Shown here one piece after another: positions 12,568-20,119 of a stretch of 20,119 nt of DNA. The notes under the pieces were generated by a model. It made no database searches. It worked only from the letters and a program-made list of their open reading frames with translations, and had not been told where the DNA came from. Each line of letters starts with the position of its first letter. Position 1 is the first letter of the stretch. The stretch spans positions 1 to 20,119 of the IMG/VR virus record IMGVR_UViG_3300042870_000052. The stretch is one strand, 5' to 3'. Source of the stretch: a virus. The translations under genes were made by a program, and so were the position numbers.

Positions 12568-12586
12568 ATTATTATTTTTTTATATT

Positions 12587-13033
12587 TTATTTTGTTGAAA
12601 TATTGTGTTTTTTAGCCAAATCAATAATGCGCTTTCTTATATTCTCATTGATCGCTTCGGCAATTCTATTTTTATGCATGTCAAATGCTGGTCGCATAAA
12701 TGGGTGCATTGGAATCCGGCCGCGATGCGCCCCCGATTTTGTGAACCTTTCCGCCTGACCTCCAAATTCATACCATAATGCCAAATATCCATGTTCACTG
12801 CGCAAATTGGGCGCAATCATCACTGTGTACTTATATTTAGCATCTGAATTGGATATAAACCCGATTGAACTTGCCAATTGTCCTGAATCATGCGGGGCCA
12901 ATGATTTTGCGGTGTCGATGACTGGCCTTGCCAATTCTCGAATATCTGCGCGCAATTTTTCGGTGTCAATTTCAACACCAATTTTTTGCAATGCATCAAT
13001 TGTTTCCGCCAATCCTTGAACCTGATTTTTCAT
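12587..13033 (-). CDS. HK97 gp10-like neck / tail completion protein
   Basis: This 148-residue protein begins MKNQVQGLAETIDALQKI. It carries the family pattern: an N-terminal helix ending in 'ARPVIDTAKSLAPHDSGQLASSI' (residues about 36-58; compare the typical 'a...i...ak..aP..tG.L..si'), strands with 'YKYTVMIAP', then 'LALWYEFGGQAERF' and 'PMHPFMRPAF'. The 'A.wyE.Gt....a.PFmrPA' end is diagnostic of HK97 gp10-type proteins, which help join head and tail. Its ATG overlaps the stop of the head-closure gene by four bases, and the tail tube gene follows it. Confidence 0.88.
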   Translation of the reverse strand: MKNQVQGLAETIDALQKIGVEIDTEKLRADIRELARPVIDTAKSLAPHDSGQLASSIGFISNSDAKYKYTVMIAPNLRSEHGYLALWYEFGGQAERFTKSGAHRGRIPMHPFMRPAFDMHKNRIAEAINENIRKRIIDLAKKHNISTK

Positions 13034-13350
13034 TCTACCAATTCGCCTTGAATCTTCAAATACATGTCGCGATCAAGATTCGCGATGTTTATAATATTGA
13101 AATTTTTTGAATTCCAAACAATGCGGTGTTTCACCTGAACTGATGAATTGTATCTGATGGTGAATTGCATTGTTTGTTTGTGTTCCCTTCGGTCCGCATC
13201 AACACTTTCAATTCCTGATTCCGCTTCTTGAATTCGGGTCCACGCGGTTGCATATTCGGACCATGATTGCAATTTTTCACCGGTGTTTGAATCAATGCTT
13301 TCTGAATAAGATTGCAAAGAAACCAATTGATCCATCAACCCGGCGTTCAT
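13030..13350 (-). CDS. Head-closure / head-tail adaptor protein (SPP1 gp16-like)
   Basis: This 106-residue protein starts MNAGLMDQLVSLQSYSES and follows the phage head-tail joining pattern. An N-terminal 'mdqlV.lq....' is followed by 'WSEYATAWTRIQEAESGIE', an 'REHKQTMQFTIRYNSSV' strand, and 'HRIVWNSKNFNIINIANLDRD' near the end. This is the order seen in SPP1 gp16/HK97 gp7-type closure proteins, which plug the connector and dock the tail. It lies between the gp6-like connector and the gp10-like neck gene and overlaps both by four bases (ATGA). The family call is from motif order and context. Confidence 0.85.
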   Translation of the reverse strand: MNAGLMDQLVSLQSYSESIDSNTGEKLQSWSEYATAWTRIQEAESGIESVDADRREHKQTMQFTIRYNSSVQVKHRIVWNSKNFNIINIANLDRDMYLKIQGELVE

Positions 13351-14006
13351 GATAATACACTAATTTTATAAGCATCCAATAAATATTGGAACCCGAAATT
13401 CAAAGGTGAATTTTGAACCCCAACTGTGATGGCTTGGCGATTGTCATAATATTGACCAACCAATAACAATGCCGCATGCTTTATTGATGCGGGGCAAAGT
13501 TTGTCAGGATCAACACCGGCGGTTCCCGCTGGTTCAAAACCTTCGGTCACCTCGATAATATATTTGATCAAATCATCGGTGACTGATGTCGGCGATGATT
13601 CAATGAATACATTGCGCGAAAACAATCCCATCGGATCGGTTGATGAAATCCATGCATTTGAATCGAATTCGGTCAATGCTTGTGAACTATTCAAATAGTA
13701 AACCTTCAAAATGGCCAAAATCCGACTATTTAAGCGAAAATAATTGCCGGATGGTATATTTAGACCATTTATCGGATTGACCATCGCAGGTGCGCCGGTA
13801 AACCCATCAAATGCATACCGCGCAGTCCCTTTCCTGATGGAATAACCCAAATAAGCGGAACATGATTCGATTGCCATTGAAATCAAGTTGGTGATATATG
13901 TATCATCTGAACTCGATGTCACGCGCAAATGTTGTTTGGCCTCCGCTAAACTGACATAATCAGTTGCGGCATTGGCAAATGCGGTGTATCTTCTTGCAAC
14001 AAACAT
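13347..14006 (-). CDS. Head-tail connector protein (HK97 gp6-like)
   Basis: This 219-residue protein contains 'DYVSLAEAKQHLRVTSSSDD' (about 16-35), the hallmark opening of gp6/gp15-type connectors. It is followed by 'ITNLISMAIESCSAYLGYSI', the first long helices. A beta-rich middle follows. The C-terminal helix pair contains 'CPASIKHAALLLVGQYYDNRQA' (about 171-192), the conserved 'P..i..A.l.lv...y..R' block. It is about twice as long as HK97 gp6, mainly through the beta insert, as in the longer members of the family. The protein forms a ring under the portal. It begins two bases after the stop of the 67-residue gene and overlaps the closure gene as ATGA. Confidence 0.87.
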   Translation of the reverse strand: MFVARRYTAFANAATDYVSLAEAKQHLRVTSSSDDTYITNLISMAIESCSAYLGYSIRKGTARYAFDGFTGAPAMVNPINGLNIPSGNYFRLNSRILAILKVYYLNSSQALTEFDSNAWISSTDPMGLFSRNVFIESSPTSVTDDLIKYIIEVTEGFEPAGTAGVDPDKLCPASIKHAALLLVGQYYDNRQAITVGVQNSPLNFGFQYLLDAYKISVLS

Positions 14007-14007
14007 T

Positions 14008-14211
14008 TTATTCTGCGTCTAATTCGGTTTCGGGATTGATCGGTTTCTTTTTGCTCACTTTTGGCTTTTCGATTATTTCTTCTTCAACGATTTCAATTGC
14101 GCCGGCCTCCAATAACAATTCGCATTGTTTGGAATCCATTTCAACAATTTCGCCCGCATTATAAGACAAATTGAATTTGCCGGTTGGGTTAATCAAAAAT
14201 TTCACTTTCAT
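14008..14211 (-). CDS. 67-residue protein downstream of the capsid gene, unknown
   Basis: This small acidic protein begins MKVKFLINPTGKFNLSYNAG. A short beta domain with 'YNAGEIVEM' and 'QCELLLEAGAIEIV' (about 28-42) is followed by a charged, Lys/Glu/Pro-rich tail. The first 45 residues resemble small domains found at the N-terminus of head-fibre or connector-linked proteins ('Y..Gd.vel...qa..L...G.ae'). It lies between the capsid and connector genes, where decoration or head-fibre proteins are often encoded. The start codon lies three bases after a strong RNA hairpin, and no Shine-Dalgarno sequence is visible, so its translation may be controlled. Confidence 0.72.
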   Translation of the reverse strand: MKVKFLINPTGKFNLSYNAGEIVEMDSKQCELLLEAGAIEIVEEEIIEKPKVSKKKPINPETELDAE

Positions 14212-14214
14212 GGC

Positions 14215-14272
14215 CCATGGGCGGTGCAGTCAAGACCACCCATGGCATGCGGATAAACCCCCGCATGGGTTT
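14215..14272 (-). promoter_or_regulatory. Tandem and competing hairpins before the 67-residue gene
   Basis: The arms 14235-14245 and 14215-14225 form an 11-pair stem (one G-U on the minus-strand RNA) with a nine-base loop, ending three bases before the ATG. Upstream, 14261-14267 pairs with 14246-14252 (seven pairs). The same bases can instead form 14267-14272 with 14255-14260 (six pairs), so two folds exclude each other. There is no T run, so an attenuator of translation or an RNA-stability element after the capsid gene is more likely than a terminator. Confidence 0.6.
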
Positions 14273-14285
14273 TGATTTGTTGTTA

Positions 14286-15599
14286 TTAAGCAACAATATC
14301 TTTACACACTGCGAATGCAGCGGGGTTCAATACTGCTGTGTCCAAATAAGCATTCAACACAACATTAGTCAAACCGGCGGTTGCGCCTGAATATGGATCT
14401 ACTGTGAGTTCCATTCCACCCCATGATCCAACTAAAAATTTAGACCAATCTGCAAAAATCATGGCTGACAATGCGCTTGAATTACCTTTTGTCAAAGTTG
14501 AAGGACACAAAGTTGTTGTAGCAACACCATAGCCATTCAAATCGGTTCCACCTGATGCCCAAATGAAATTTCCTTCAACACCTGATGCCTGACGGCTTGT
14601 TGTTTGCAATTTCGCTTTTACCAATGGGTTTGTCAAATAAGCATAGCCATTGCCATTGCTATTTTCAACCGCTTTCATCAAATTTACAACATCAGCCCAA
14701 ACCGGTGCAGCACCATTGGCATTTGTTGAATTTGATGTTGCGCCACCTGCATAAACAACATTGACATTGGCATTTGCAATGATTCCGGTTGGCTCATTTG
14801 ATCCACCACCTTTAATCGCTGCACTTTCCAATGATTGCGCCATTGCATTCAACAACCAACTTCTTACATAACCATCAATTGAATTGCTTGATTGCAACAT
14901 CAACTGATTAGATACCTGAATATAGGCGGCCAATCTTTTTGGGCTCAAAGTTACTTTTGAAAATGCTGGTGATTTTTCAGTTGCAGTTCCATTTTCAGTA
15001 TTCCAACCCGCTGATGGCAAAGTTGATGCAGTTGGCAAATCAAGGTTTCCAACCAATCCGCTCAATTGCTGAACACCCAAACCGCTTAACACAGTTTTTG
15101 GCAACAAAACATCGATGATTGAACCTACTGATGTTTGAACATTCACGCCACCTTCTGAACCTGATGTTCCACCGGTTGCGCTCATGTCGCGCTTGAATAC
15201 TTCAGAAGGGATTTTGATGCTATGTGCAGAAACACTAACACCACTTCTTTGGAATTCTTCGCCACCCATTGCACTGAATTCACCTTCAACACCTTCGCGA
15301 CGGCCGGTAATTGCCATTTCCATTGCGCGCTTGAATGAATAATCTTTTGCCATGTTGCTTTTTTCCTTTTCTTCGCTGCGGCTGGCACTATGTCCGGCGG
15401 CTTGCGCTGCAAGGTTTTGTAATTTTTCAAGGGTTTCAACCTCGGATTTGATAGCACCTAAGCGGGCCTCAATTTCGGTCAATCGGCTTGTTTCTGAATC
15501 GGCCATTGATCTGCTTTCCTTTTCAATGGTTGTTTGCAAAAGTGCCAACTCGCCTAACAAGCGGCCTCTTTCTTCTTTTAATGCTTTAATTTTATTCAT
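14286..15599 (-). CDS. Major capsid protein (HK97 fold) with N-terminal delta domain
   Basis: This 437-residue protein has an N-terminal coiled coil (residues 1-65; MNKIKALKEERGRLLGELAL...) typical of the HK97 delta domain, which acts as built-in scaffold and is removed by the prohead protease. A flexible Ser/Gly-rich stretch (about 105-155) follows. The HK97 core then shows 'TASTLPSAGWNTENG' (195-209), 'KVTLSPKRLAAYIQVSNQLM' (about 221-240) and 'LESAAIKGGGSNEPTGI' (262-278). The end contains 'FLVGSWGGMELTVDPYSGA'. Cleavage probably falls between about residues 80 and 145; the site cannot be fixed by eye. It follows the protease gene by 15 bases in an AT-rich gap without a Shine-Dalgarno sequence. 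It is expected to be the most abundant virion protein. Confidence 0.93.
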   Translation of the reverse strand: MNKIKALKEERGRLLGELALLQTTIEKESRSMADSETSRLTEIEARLGAIKSEVETLEKLQNLAAQAAGHSASRSEEKEKSNMAKDYSFKRAMEMAITGRREGVEGEFSAMGGEEFQRSGVSVSAHSIKIPSEVFKRDMSATGGTSGSEGGVNVQTSVGSIIDVLLPKTVLSGLGVQQLSGLVGNLDLPTASTLPSAGWNTENGTATEKSPAFSKVTLSPKRLAAYIQVSNQLMLQSSNSIDGYVRSWLLNAMAQSLESAAIKGGGSNEPTGIIANANVNVVYAGGATSNSTNANGAAPVWADVVNLMKAVENSNGNGYAYLTNPLVKAKLQTTSRQASGVEGNFIWASGGTDLNGYGVATTTLCPSTLTKGNSSALSAMIFADWSKFLVGSWGGMELTVDPYSGATAGLTNVVLNAYLDTAVLNPAAFAVCKDIVA

Positions 15600-15614
15600 G
15601 ATTTTTTAGTTTTT

Positions 15615-16226
15615 TTATAAGTTAGTATATCGCGCCAATGCCAATTTCAAAATGTCGGCACTGACATTGCTTCTTTTTGCTGATTCGATTTCCAAATCCT
15701 GATCGCGCATTGCGATGATGGATCTTGCATCGGCTTCGGTTTCTTCATAGGCCGGATAAGTTACCGGTGAAACATCAAACAACTGATCAATCATTTTGAT
15801 TGTTCTTTTGCCCATGTTGCCATATTTTTCGCTTTCGGTCCAAACTTGTTCTTTGATGGTAAATGCAAATGATGATTGTGTGATATCACCGCGCATGATT
15901 GATCGAACCACTGACATATGGGTTGGGTTTTGATAATCAGGAACCCATGTATATTCCAAATTTCCATCAGCATTGACAAAAACATTGCATGTATTTGCCT
16001 TTGTCCGGCCCAATATCAATTCCGATTCATGATTGAATAAACACCGAATGTCATATTCGCCACTTAAACAATAATCAAATGCACCGGTCAAAATAACTTC
16101 TTCGAACATGCCCAAATCAGTCACCGAATTCACAACGGCGGCAATTCCGCCAATTTCGGTTGGCATTCCTTCGCCGGTGGCCCTTGCATGCACAGTGCCG
16201 GTGAATGTTCTTTTTTCTTGTTTCAT
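15615..16226 (-). CDS. Prohead protease (HK97 type, S78/U35 family)
   Basis: This 203-residue protein shows the family's catalytic blocks. 'IRCLFNHESELILGR' (60-74) carries His66. 'DITQSSFAFTIKE' (114-126) carries the Ser nucleophile, most likely Ser119 by analogy with the 'QMSFGF' motif. 'DVSPVTYPAYEETEADAR' (151-168) is the conserved exit block. The enzyme matures the capsid by removing the delta domain from the major capsid protein and then degrades itself. It lies between portal and capsid genes, the standard order, and shares one base with the portal stop (TAATG at 16226). The protein is complete. Confidence 0.93.
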   Translation of the reverse strand: MKQEKRTFTGTVHARATGEGMPTEIGGIAAVVNSVTDLGMFEEVILTGAFDYCLSGEYDIRCLFNHESELILGRTKANTCNVFVNADGNLEYTWVPDYQNPTHMSVVRSIMRGDITQSSFAFTIKEQVWTESEKYGNMGKRTIKMIDQLFDVSPVTYPAYEETEADARSIIAMRDQDLEIESAKRSNVSADILKLALARYTNL

Positions 16227-17509
16227 TATAAATTGGTTTGATTATTAATGCCGCTTGGGTTGTTTGTTTTATCGACTGATGCCATTAGTTGTTCAATTTT
16301 TGCATCCATAAATGCATCCATTTTGGATGATGGCATCAAATTGGCTTCGATCAAATATTCGTCGCCTCCTTCAAATCCATTTGCATCTTCAAATTCGCGG
16401 GCTTCATTCCTTGACAACCAACCACCGCGAATTCCTTTATTGTAAAAATCGGCGCGATCATTTGCGCTGGCCCTTAGCAATGAATTGAAATTAAATTTGA
16501 AATAATAAACCGACTTGTCATATTCGGTTAACAATTTGCGCTGAAATTCTTGTTCGATATTGATTGCATATGCCATCAATGTCCGCATATAGAAATCTTG
16601 ATATTCTTGTTCCACCGATGATTGTGTTCCATCTTTGGCACCAATCATTGATGCTGGCACCCCAAAGATCCGCGCGATTTCTTCCGAATCAAATTTCCTT
16701 GTGTCCAAATATTGCGCCTCCTCCGGTGTCAATGACAATTTTTCCATTTTGATGCCTTGTGGCAACACTGTTGATCGCGCCGCGCCATCAATGACATCAT
16801 CCAATGATTTTTTCAATGGTCCGGCTTGTTCCGGTTTGATTTGCGAATCCGATGTCAAAAGGAATTTTAACACCCCATTTTTGTAAACACCCGCATTTCC
16901 TGAAATTGCCGCCAAATCAATTCCCAATGTTTCAGCATGCAAAACAATTGGTGAAACACCGGCCAATGGATTGTCCAAACATTGACCTTTGAAATGCAAC
17001 ATGTCAACCGCCGGAATAACCGATGGGTAATTAGGCGCGCTGCACTTATAGAACAATTGGCCGTCTTGCAATGCCGGTGTAATGAAATCAGGTGAAATCG
17101 GATGCAATTCGACGGCCAAAAATCTTGCATCGCGGTTGATGAATGCATATGCATTCCCGCGCAATGCCAAATCGGATGTCATATATTTCATGAAATCGAA
17201 TTGTGTTTGATATGCATTTGGTTCGTTCAAAACCGGTGTTGTGTAGTGGATCACCACAGTTTCGCGGGATTTGCCATCAAATTTGTACAATTTAAGGTTC
17301 AAACCGGCGATTCCATCGGCAATCACTCGAACACATGCATGGACTGATGCAATTGATAATGCGGTCCGCGGATTAACCGCCTGACCGCTTTTTGTTTGAT
17401 AGCCAAAAACACTATTCAAAGAATTCATCAACCATTCGGTTGGTTGCGATAATGACGACCGCTTTTCAACTCCTTTGAACCCAAACAACCTTTTTACACT
17501 AAATTGCAT
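16226..17509 (-). CDS. Portal protein (HK97 family)
   Basis: This 427-residue protein carries the family landmarks. 'ALSIASVHACVRVIADGIAG' (50-69) is the N-terminal block, 'LRGNAYAFINRD' (116-127) the next. 'VDMLHFKG' (168-175) precedes the diagnostic 'RKFDSEEIARIFGVPASMIG' (271-290). The end block 'RGGWLSRNEAREFEDANGFE' gives 'G.ls.NEaR...g..p..gGDe' (about 362-390). Twelve copies form the ring at one capsid vertex through which DNA enters and leaves. It lies between the 65-residue gene and the prohead protease gene. The length matches the family (about 400-430). Confidence 0.95.
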   Translation of the reverse strand: MQFSVKRLFGFKGVEKRSSLSQPTEWLMNSLNSVFGYQTKSGQAVNPRTALSIASVHACVRVIADGIAGLNLKLYKFDGKSRETVVIHYTTPVLNEPNAYQTQFDFMKYMTSDLALRGNAYAFINRDARFLAVELHPISPDFITPALQDGQLFYKCSAPNYPSVIPAVDMLHFKGQCLDNPLAGVSPIVLHAETLGIDLAAISGNAGVYKNGVLKFLLTSDSQIKPEQAGPLKKSLDDVIDGAARSTVLPQGIKMEKLSLTPEEAQYLDTRKFDSEEIARIFGVPASMIGAKDGTQSSVEQEYQDFYMRTLMAYAINIEQEFQRKLLTEYDKSVYYFKFNFNSLLRASANDRADFYNKGIRGGWLSRNEAREFEDANGFEGGDEYLIEANLMPSSKMDAFMDAKIEQLMASVDKTNNPSGINNQTNL

Positions 17510-17549
17510 GGGGCGAATTTATTTTGTTTCCAATTAACATTTGCAACAA

Positions 17550-17747
17550 TTATCGATTTGTTTTAAGCCATCGCGACAACATGGATCGAAAAACTGTATA
17601 ATCCCGAAACCTTGGGCGATCAAAAACCGCCTTATGTCTTTTTTCAATTTCTTCATATGCTTCGCGATATGTCTTGTGTTTTGGTAATTCCTTGTAGTAT
17701 TCATTCATGAATTCATCAAGATAAGTTAACCATGCATCGGATTTCAT
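17550..17747 (-). CDS. 65-residue protein between terminase and portal, unknown
   Basis: This is a charged, aromatic-rich helical protein (MKSDAWLTYLDEFMNEYYKE...), with 'KTYREAYEEIEKRHKAVFDR' in the middle and 'FRDYTVFRSMLSRWLKTNR' at the end. It begins 12 bases after the large terminase stop and ends 40 bases before the portal start. The basic C-terminal helix with two aromatic anchors could bind DNA or a partner protein. No known family is recognised. A packaging accessory role is only a guess from position. Confidence 0.65.
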   Translation of the reverse strand: MKSDAWLTYLDEFMNEYYKELPKHKTYREAYEEIEKRHKAVFDRPRFRDYTVFRSMLSRWLKTNR

Positions 17748-17759
17748 CTTTTTATTTTT

Positions 17760-19397
17760 TTATAGTGATACAAACCAAAAATCGGTGTTTTGTTCCTTGG
17801 CCGCCGATTGCATCGCGGTCCCTAATGCCATAACAACTGAAACCGGACCATCGACTTTGTCACCTGATTTGGCTTTGTCGATTTTGACATTGCCGGCCGG
17901 ATCGGTTCGCAATAAGACATTCGACATCATCCATCGAGTGACGGGGTTGCCGGCATGCCTTAATTGTTTATTCTTGACCATTCTTTCCAATTCCTTGGTT
18001 GGTGTTGACATGCTGACAAAACCTTGACCAAATGGGAACATTGTGATTCCTTCATTTTGTAATTCAATAACCAATTGTGATGCATTGAATCGGTCAAATG
18101 CAATGTCTTTGATGTCATATTCCGTCGCTAACTGCACAATTTTAGCCTTAATGAAGGAATAATCGGTCACATTGCCTTCGGTTGCAACAATAAAGCCATC
18201 GGCGATCCATTGCCGGATTGAATTGCCCGCCGCATCATTTCTTTTGCGCGCAGCATCTTCGGGTAAAAAATACCATGTCCGGATTGCATGCATCGCTGGG
18301 AAATATAGTGTTAATGCACAAAAATCGCCGGTTGATGCCAAATCCAATCCGCCGAAACAATATTCACCTTTCAAATCATCATCACCACTGCATTCGCGCC
18401 AAATGTCATCAGCGATCCAAGTCAATTCGGTGTCGGTCCAAACATTTAACAATTTAGTTTTGAATTCAACTTCTTTGCCCGCATATTCTTTCGCCTCGGT
18501 CAATGCTTGTTCCAATTTCCTTGGGTAAACCGAAATGCCCCAATTTGGATTGGCCTTCGCCCAAACTTTGTCATCCATCCAATCATCGCCATTGTCCAAA
18601 GTATAAATCATGGAAAACAATGCATCATCTTTAATCGCACCATTCAAGACATTCACACAATATCCGCGATGGCGGAAACATGCCGATTCCTTATTGAATC
18701 CGGCGGTTGTGATTGTAAACAACAAAGGTTGTCGCCTTGCACCCATTGAATTAAAAAGTACATTGTACAATTCATCATTTGGGTGTGCATGGTATTCATC
18801 AATCACCGCCATATGGGTGTTTAATCCATCTTGTTTGTTTGGATTCCATTCAAGGGGTTTGTATAAATTTTGTTCGTGAATGATCCGGCGGTTGTTCACT
18901 GAATTGTTAACAATCACCGCATCTTTCAACCAATCGGTGTTTTGGCACATGCGGACCGATTCGCCAAAAACCATCATGGCTTGATCCAACTTTGTTGCCG
19001 CTGAATAAATTTGCGCGCCGGATTCATCATCAGCAATCAAGCCATAAAGCATGACGGCGGATGAAAATGTAGATTTGCCATTCTTTCGCGGAACTTCAAT
19101 ATATGCGCGGCTAAATCTTCGGGATCCATCAGGATTCAAAAATCCAAAAAGGTTCCAAATGATAAATGCTTGCCATGGTTCCAATATGAATTTGTTTCCC
19201 GCGCATTCACCGGTGGTGTGTTCCAATTCTTCAATGAAATTGATGGCATGCATTGCATAACCTTCATTGAAATCATATTTGCCCAAATCATCAATATATC
19301 GCTGGCATGCCGATTTCACCAATTCACATGCATGAATTTTTCCTGAAATGACATCCAAGGAATATTGATGGCCCTTATTTTGGAACTTGAGATTCAA
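17760..19397 (-). CDS. terL: Terminase large subunit (Terminase_1 family)
   Basis: This 545-residue protein has both motor and nuclease parts. The ATPase shows Walker A 'VPRKNGKST' (102-110), Walker B 'MAVIDEYH' (196-203, Asp200-Glu201) and a coupling motif near 'LLFTITTAG' (225-233). The RNase-H-like nuclease shows 'GGLDLASTGDF' (349-359, Asp352), 'IAFDRFNA' (432-439, Asp435) and 'KVDGPVSVVMA' (514-524, Asp516). The late block 'HAGNPVTRWMMSN' (481-493) is typical of the family. It pumps phage DNA into the prohead and cuts concatemers. The start at 19397 overlaps the 74-residue gene by 23 bases. All key residues are present, so it should be active. Confidence 0.96.
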   Translation of the reverse strand: MNLKFQNKGHQYSLDVISGKIHACELVKSACQRYIDDLGKYDFNEGYAMHAINFIEELEHTTGECAGNKFILEPWQAFIIWNLFGFLNPDGSRRFSRAYIEVPRKNGKSTFSSAVMLYGLIADDESGAQIYSAATKLDQAMMVFGESVRMCQNTDWLKDAVIVNNSVNNRRIIHEQNLYKPLEWNPNKQDGLNTHMAVIDEYHAHPNDELYNVLFNSMGARRQPLLFTITTAGFNKESACFRHRGYCVNVLNGAIKDDALFSMIYTLDNGDDWMDDKVWAKANPNWGISVYPRKLEQALTEAKEYAGKEVEFKTKLLNVWTDTELTWIADDIWRECSGDDDLKGEYCFGGLDLASTGDFCALTLYFPAMHAIRTWYFLPEDAARKRNDAAGNSIRQWIADGFIVATEGNVTDYSFIKAKIVQLATEYDIKDIAFDRFNASQLVIELQNEGITMFPFGQGFVSMSTPTKELERMVKNKQLRHAGNPVTRWMMSNVLLRTDPAGNVKIDKAKSGDKVDGPVSVVMALGTAMQSAAKEQNTDFWFVSL

Positions 19398-19599
19398 ACA
19401 ATGCGATTGCTAAATTTGCCAAATATTGATTTCGGTATAAATGCGGTTGAATTGACCATAATCCCATTTTGTCACAACATTTGAATTCACCGCCTTGACT
19501 GCGGGTGATGATGAAATGTTGTCCAAAGGTTTCAACCTTAAATTCCAATGTGATGCCTTTTGAATCAATTTCAAATGCGGCGATTGTCTTTTTTGCCAT
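19375..19599 (-). CDS. 74-residue protein between terminase subunits, unknown
   Basis: This small protein begins MAKKTIAAFEIDSKGITLEF and contains 'QHFIITRSQGGEFKCCDKMG' (about 27-46), then a helical end. It looks like a compact alpha/beta fold; the two adjacent Cys are the only distinctive residues. It starts on the last base of the small terminase stop (TAATG at 19599) and overlaps the large terminase start by 23 bases, so translation of all three is linked. I recognise no family. Confidence 0.7.
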   Translation of the reverse strand: MAKKTIAAFEIDSKGITLEFKVETFGQHFIITRSQGGEFKCCDKMGLWSIQPHLYRNQYLANLAIALFESQVPK

Positions 19600-20066
19600 T
19601 ATGCTGATTTTTTCTTTAATAGTTCCAATTTTGTCACTGGCTTTGCATTTGTGTTTGGAATGCGCGCCCGCGCTGATGGGGTGACCCCGATCAATTGTCC
19701 TAACTGCATTGCTTGCTTAACCAAATTTTGTTTTGTTGTAAACCACGGATTGACTTTTGGCCCCTGATCGGTTTCAATTACCATCCCTTGTTTTTCCACA
19801 ACCTTCACCGCCTCATAATAATTTGCCATTGTTTCGGAATACATTGCGATGATTCCCAAATCAACACCAACAAGCATGTTGATCTTTTTTAATTCCATGC
19901 ACATTTCATCAAAAACTTTTTTGGCAATTGGTGATTTGAATTCGATTTCGGTTGTTGGTTGTTCTGTTGTCATGGTTAATTGCATTTCATTTTCAATAAT
20001 CCACCTTTTATCGGCCGTTCCTTGAATCTTTTTTAGTTCGGTGGGTAGTTTGGGTCGCCCTCTCAT
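19599..20066 (-). CDS. terS: Terminase small subunit (P27-like)
   Basis: This 155-residue protein opens with 'RGRPKLPTELKKIQGTADKR' (2-21), the classic start of P27-family small terminases ('GRP..PT.lk.lrG...kR'). The middle is helical ('AKKVFDEMCMELKKINMLV', about 48-66, then 'GIIAMYSETMANYYEAVKVV'). The end contains 'KVNPWFTTKQNLVKQAMQLG' (104-123), which matches the family's 'NP.........l......fGltP.sR' block, here 'GVTPSARARI'. The subunit recognises the packaging site and regulates the large subunit. The ATG overlaps an upstream stop by four bases. Confidence 0.9.
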   Translation of the reverse strand: MRGRPKLPTELKKIQGTADKRWIIENEMQLTMTTEQPTTEIEFKSPIAKKVFDEMCMELKKINMLVGVDLGIIAMYSETMANYYEAVKVVEKQGMVIETDQGPKVNPWFTTKQNLVKQAMQLGQLIGVTPSARARIPNTNAKPVTKLELLKKKSA

Positions 20067-20119
20067 TTTGATGCTCTTAAATCGCCTGAAAATTGTTTTC
20101 TCGCGGGTGTGAGAAAGAT
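20063..20119 (-). CDS. C-terminal end of an upstream gene, cut by the window edge
   Basis: The minus strand is open from the window edge and reads IFLTPARKQFSGDLRASK before a TGA at 20063-20065. That stop overlaps the small terminase ATG as ATGA, the junction seen at many other places here, which supports a real gene. Eighteen residues are too few to name it. HNH nucleases often occupy this position in related phages, but nothing visible here supports that. Confidence 0.45.
   Translation of the reverse strand: MFLTPARKQFSGDLRASK

Noticed and set aside
14246-14272. Rho-independent terminator after the capsid gene
   Set aside because: The hairpins are strong, but no T run follows on the minus strand and essential connector and tail genes lie downstream.
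1-20119. tRNA genes, CRISPR arrays, insertion sequences, integrase or attachment sites
   Set aside because: I looked on both strands and saw no cloverleaf with a TTCGA-type arm, no regularly spaced repeats, no transposase or recombinase motifs and no long direct repeats.

Overview
This window looks like the late (structural and lysis) region of a tailed double-stranded DNA phage or prophage with a siphovirus-type, HK97-like particle. The host is probably a member of the Bacteroidota. The host call is inference and rests on four observations: the one convincing promoter matches the Bacteroidota consensus (TTTG, 19 bases, TAnnTTTG); clear Shine-Dalgarno sequences are missing before most genes; the DNA is AT-rich; and the fibre, tail-tip and lysis proteins resemble types I associate with Bacteroidota phages. 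No database search was run.

Almost everything is on the minus strand, so the map reads from right to left. Packaging and head (20119 to 13030): the end of an unknown gene, P27-like small terminase, a 74-residue protein, large terminase, a 65-residue protein, HK97-type portal, prohead protease, major capsid protein, a 67-residue protein behind strong RNA hairpins, gp6-like connector and head-closure protein. Neck and tail (13033 to 6376): HK97 gp10-like protein, tail tube protein, tail assembly chaperone G, its minus-one frameshifted extension T, a DUF3168-like tail terminator, a 607-residue tape measure, an 838-residue tail-tip protein and a 93-residue protein. Fibre module (6366 to 4123): a 52-residue protein, a 567-residue lectin-like fibre candidate and a 127-residue protein. 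Lysis cassette (4123 to 2201): a holin-like membrane protein, a 40-residue basic peptide, a second small membrane protein, a metallophosphoesterase and an L,D-transpeptidase-like cell-wall enzyme. Neighbours commonly overlap as TAATG or ATGA, so one long translationally coupled late operon is likely.

The only plus-strand gene (1585-2151) encodes a Redbeta/RecT-like annealing protein. It has its own promoter, sited so close to the start codon that the message should be nearly leaderless. It converges on the end of the lysis operon, and a minus-strand terminator lies behind it. Left of that, the minus strand resumes with small genes of unknown role: an Asn-rich protein, two membrane-anchored proteins, a winged-helix-like protein and a gene cut by the window edge.

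The strongest non-routine signals are a canonical A AAA AAG frameshift site with a following stem-loop between the tail chaperone genes; a 2.3-kb stretch with no GATC site that coincides with the fibre module; a short Gly/Cys motif shared by the tail-tip protein and the 52-residue protein; and competing hairpins just before the 67-residue gene. I saw no tRNA, CRISPR array, insertion sequence or integrase. No gene-free stretch exceeds about 230 bases; the longest runs from 1358 to 1584 and holds the promoter and terminator signals listed.
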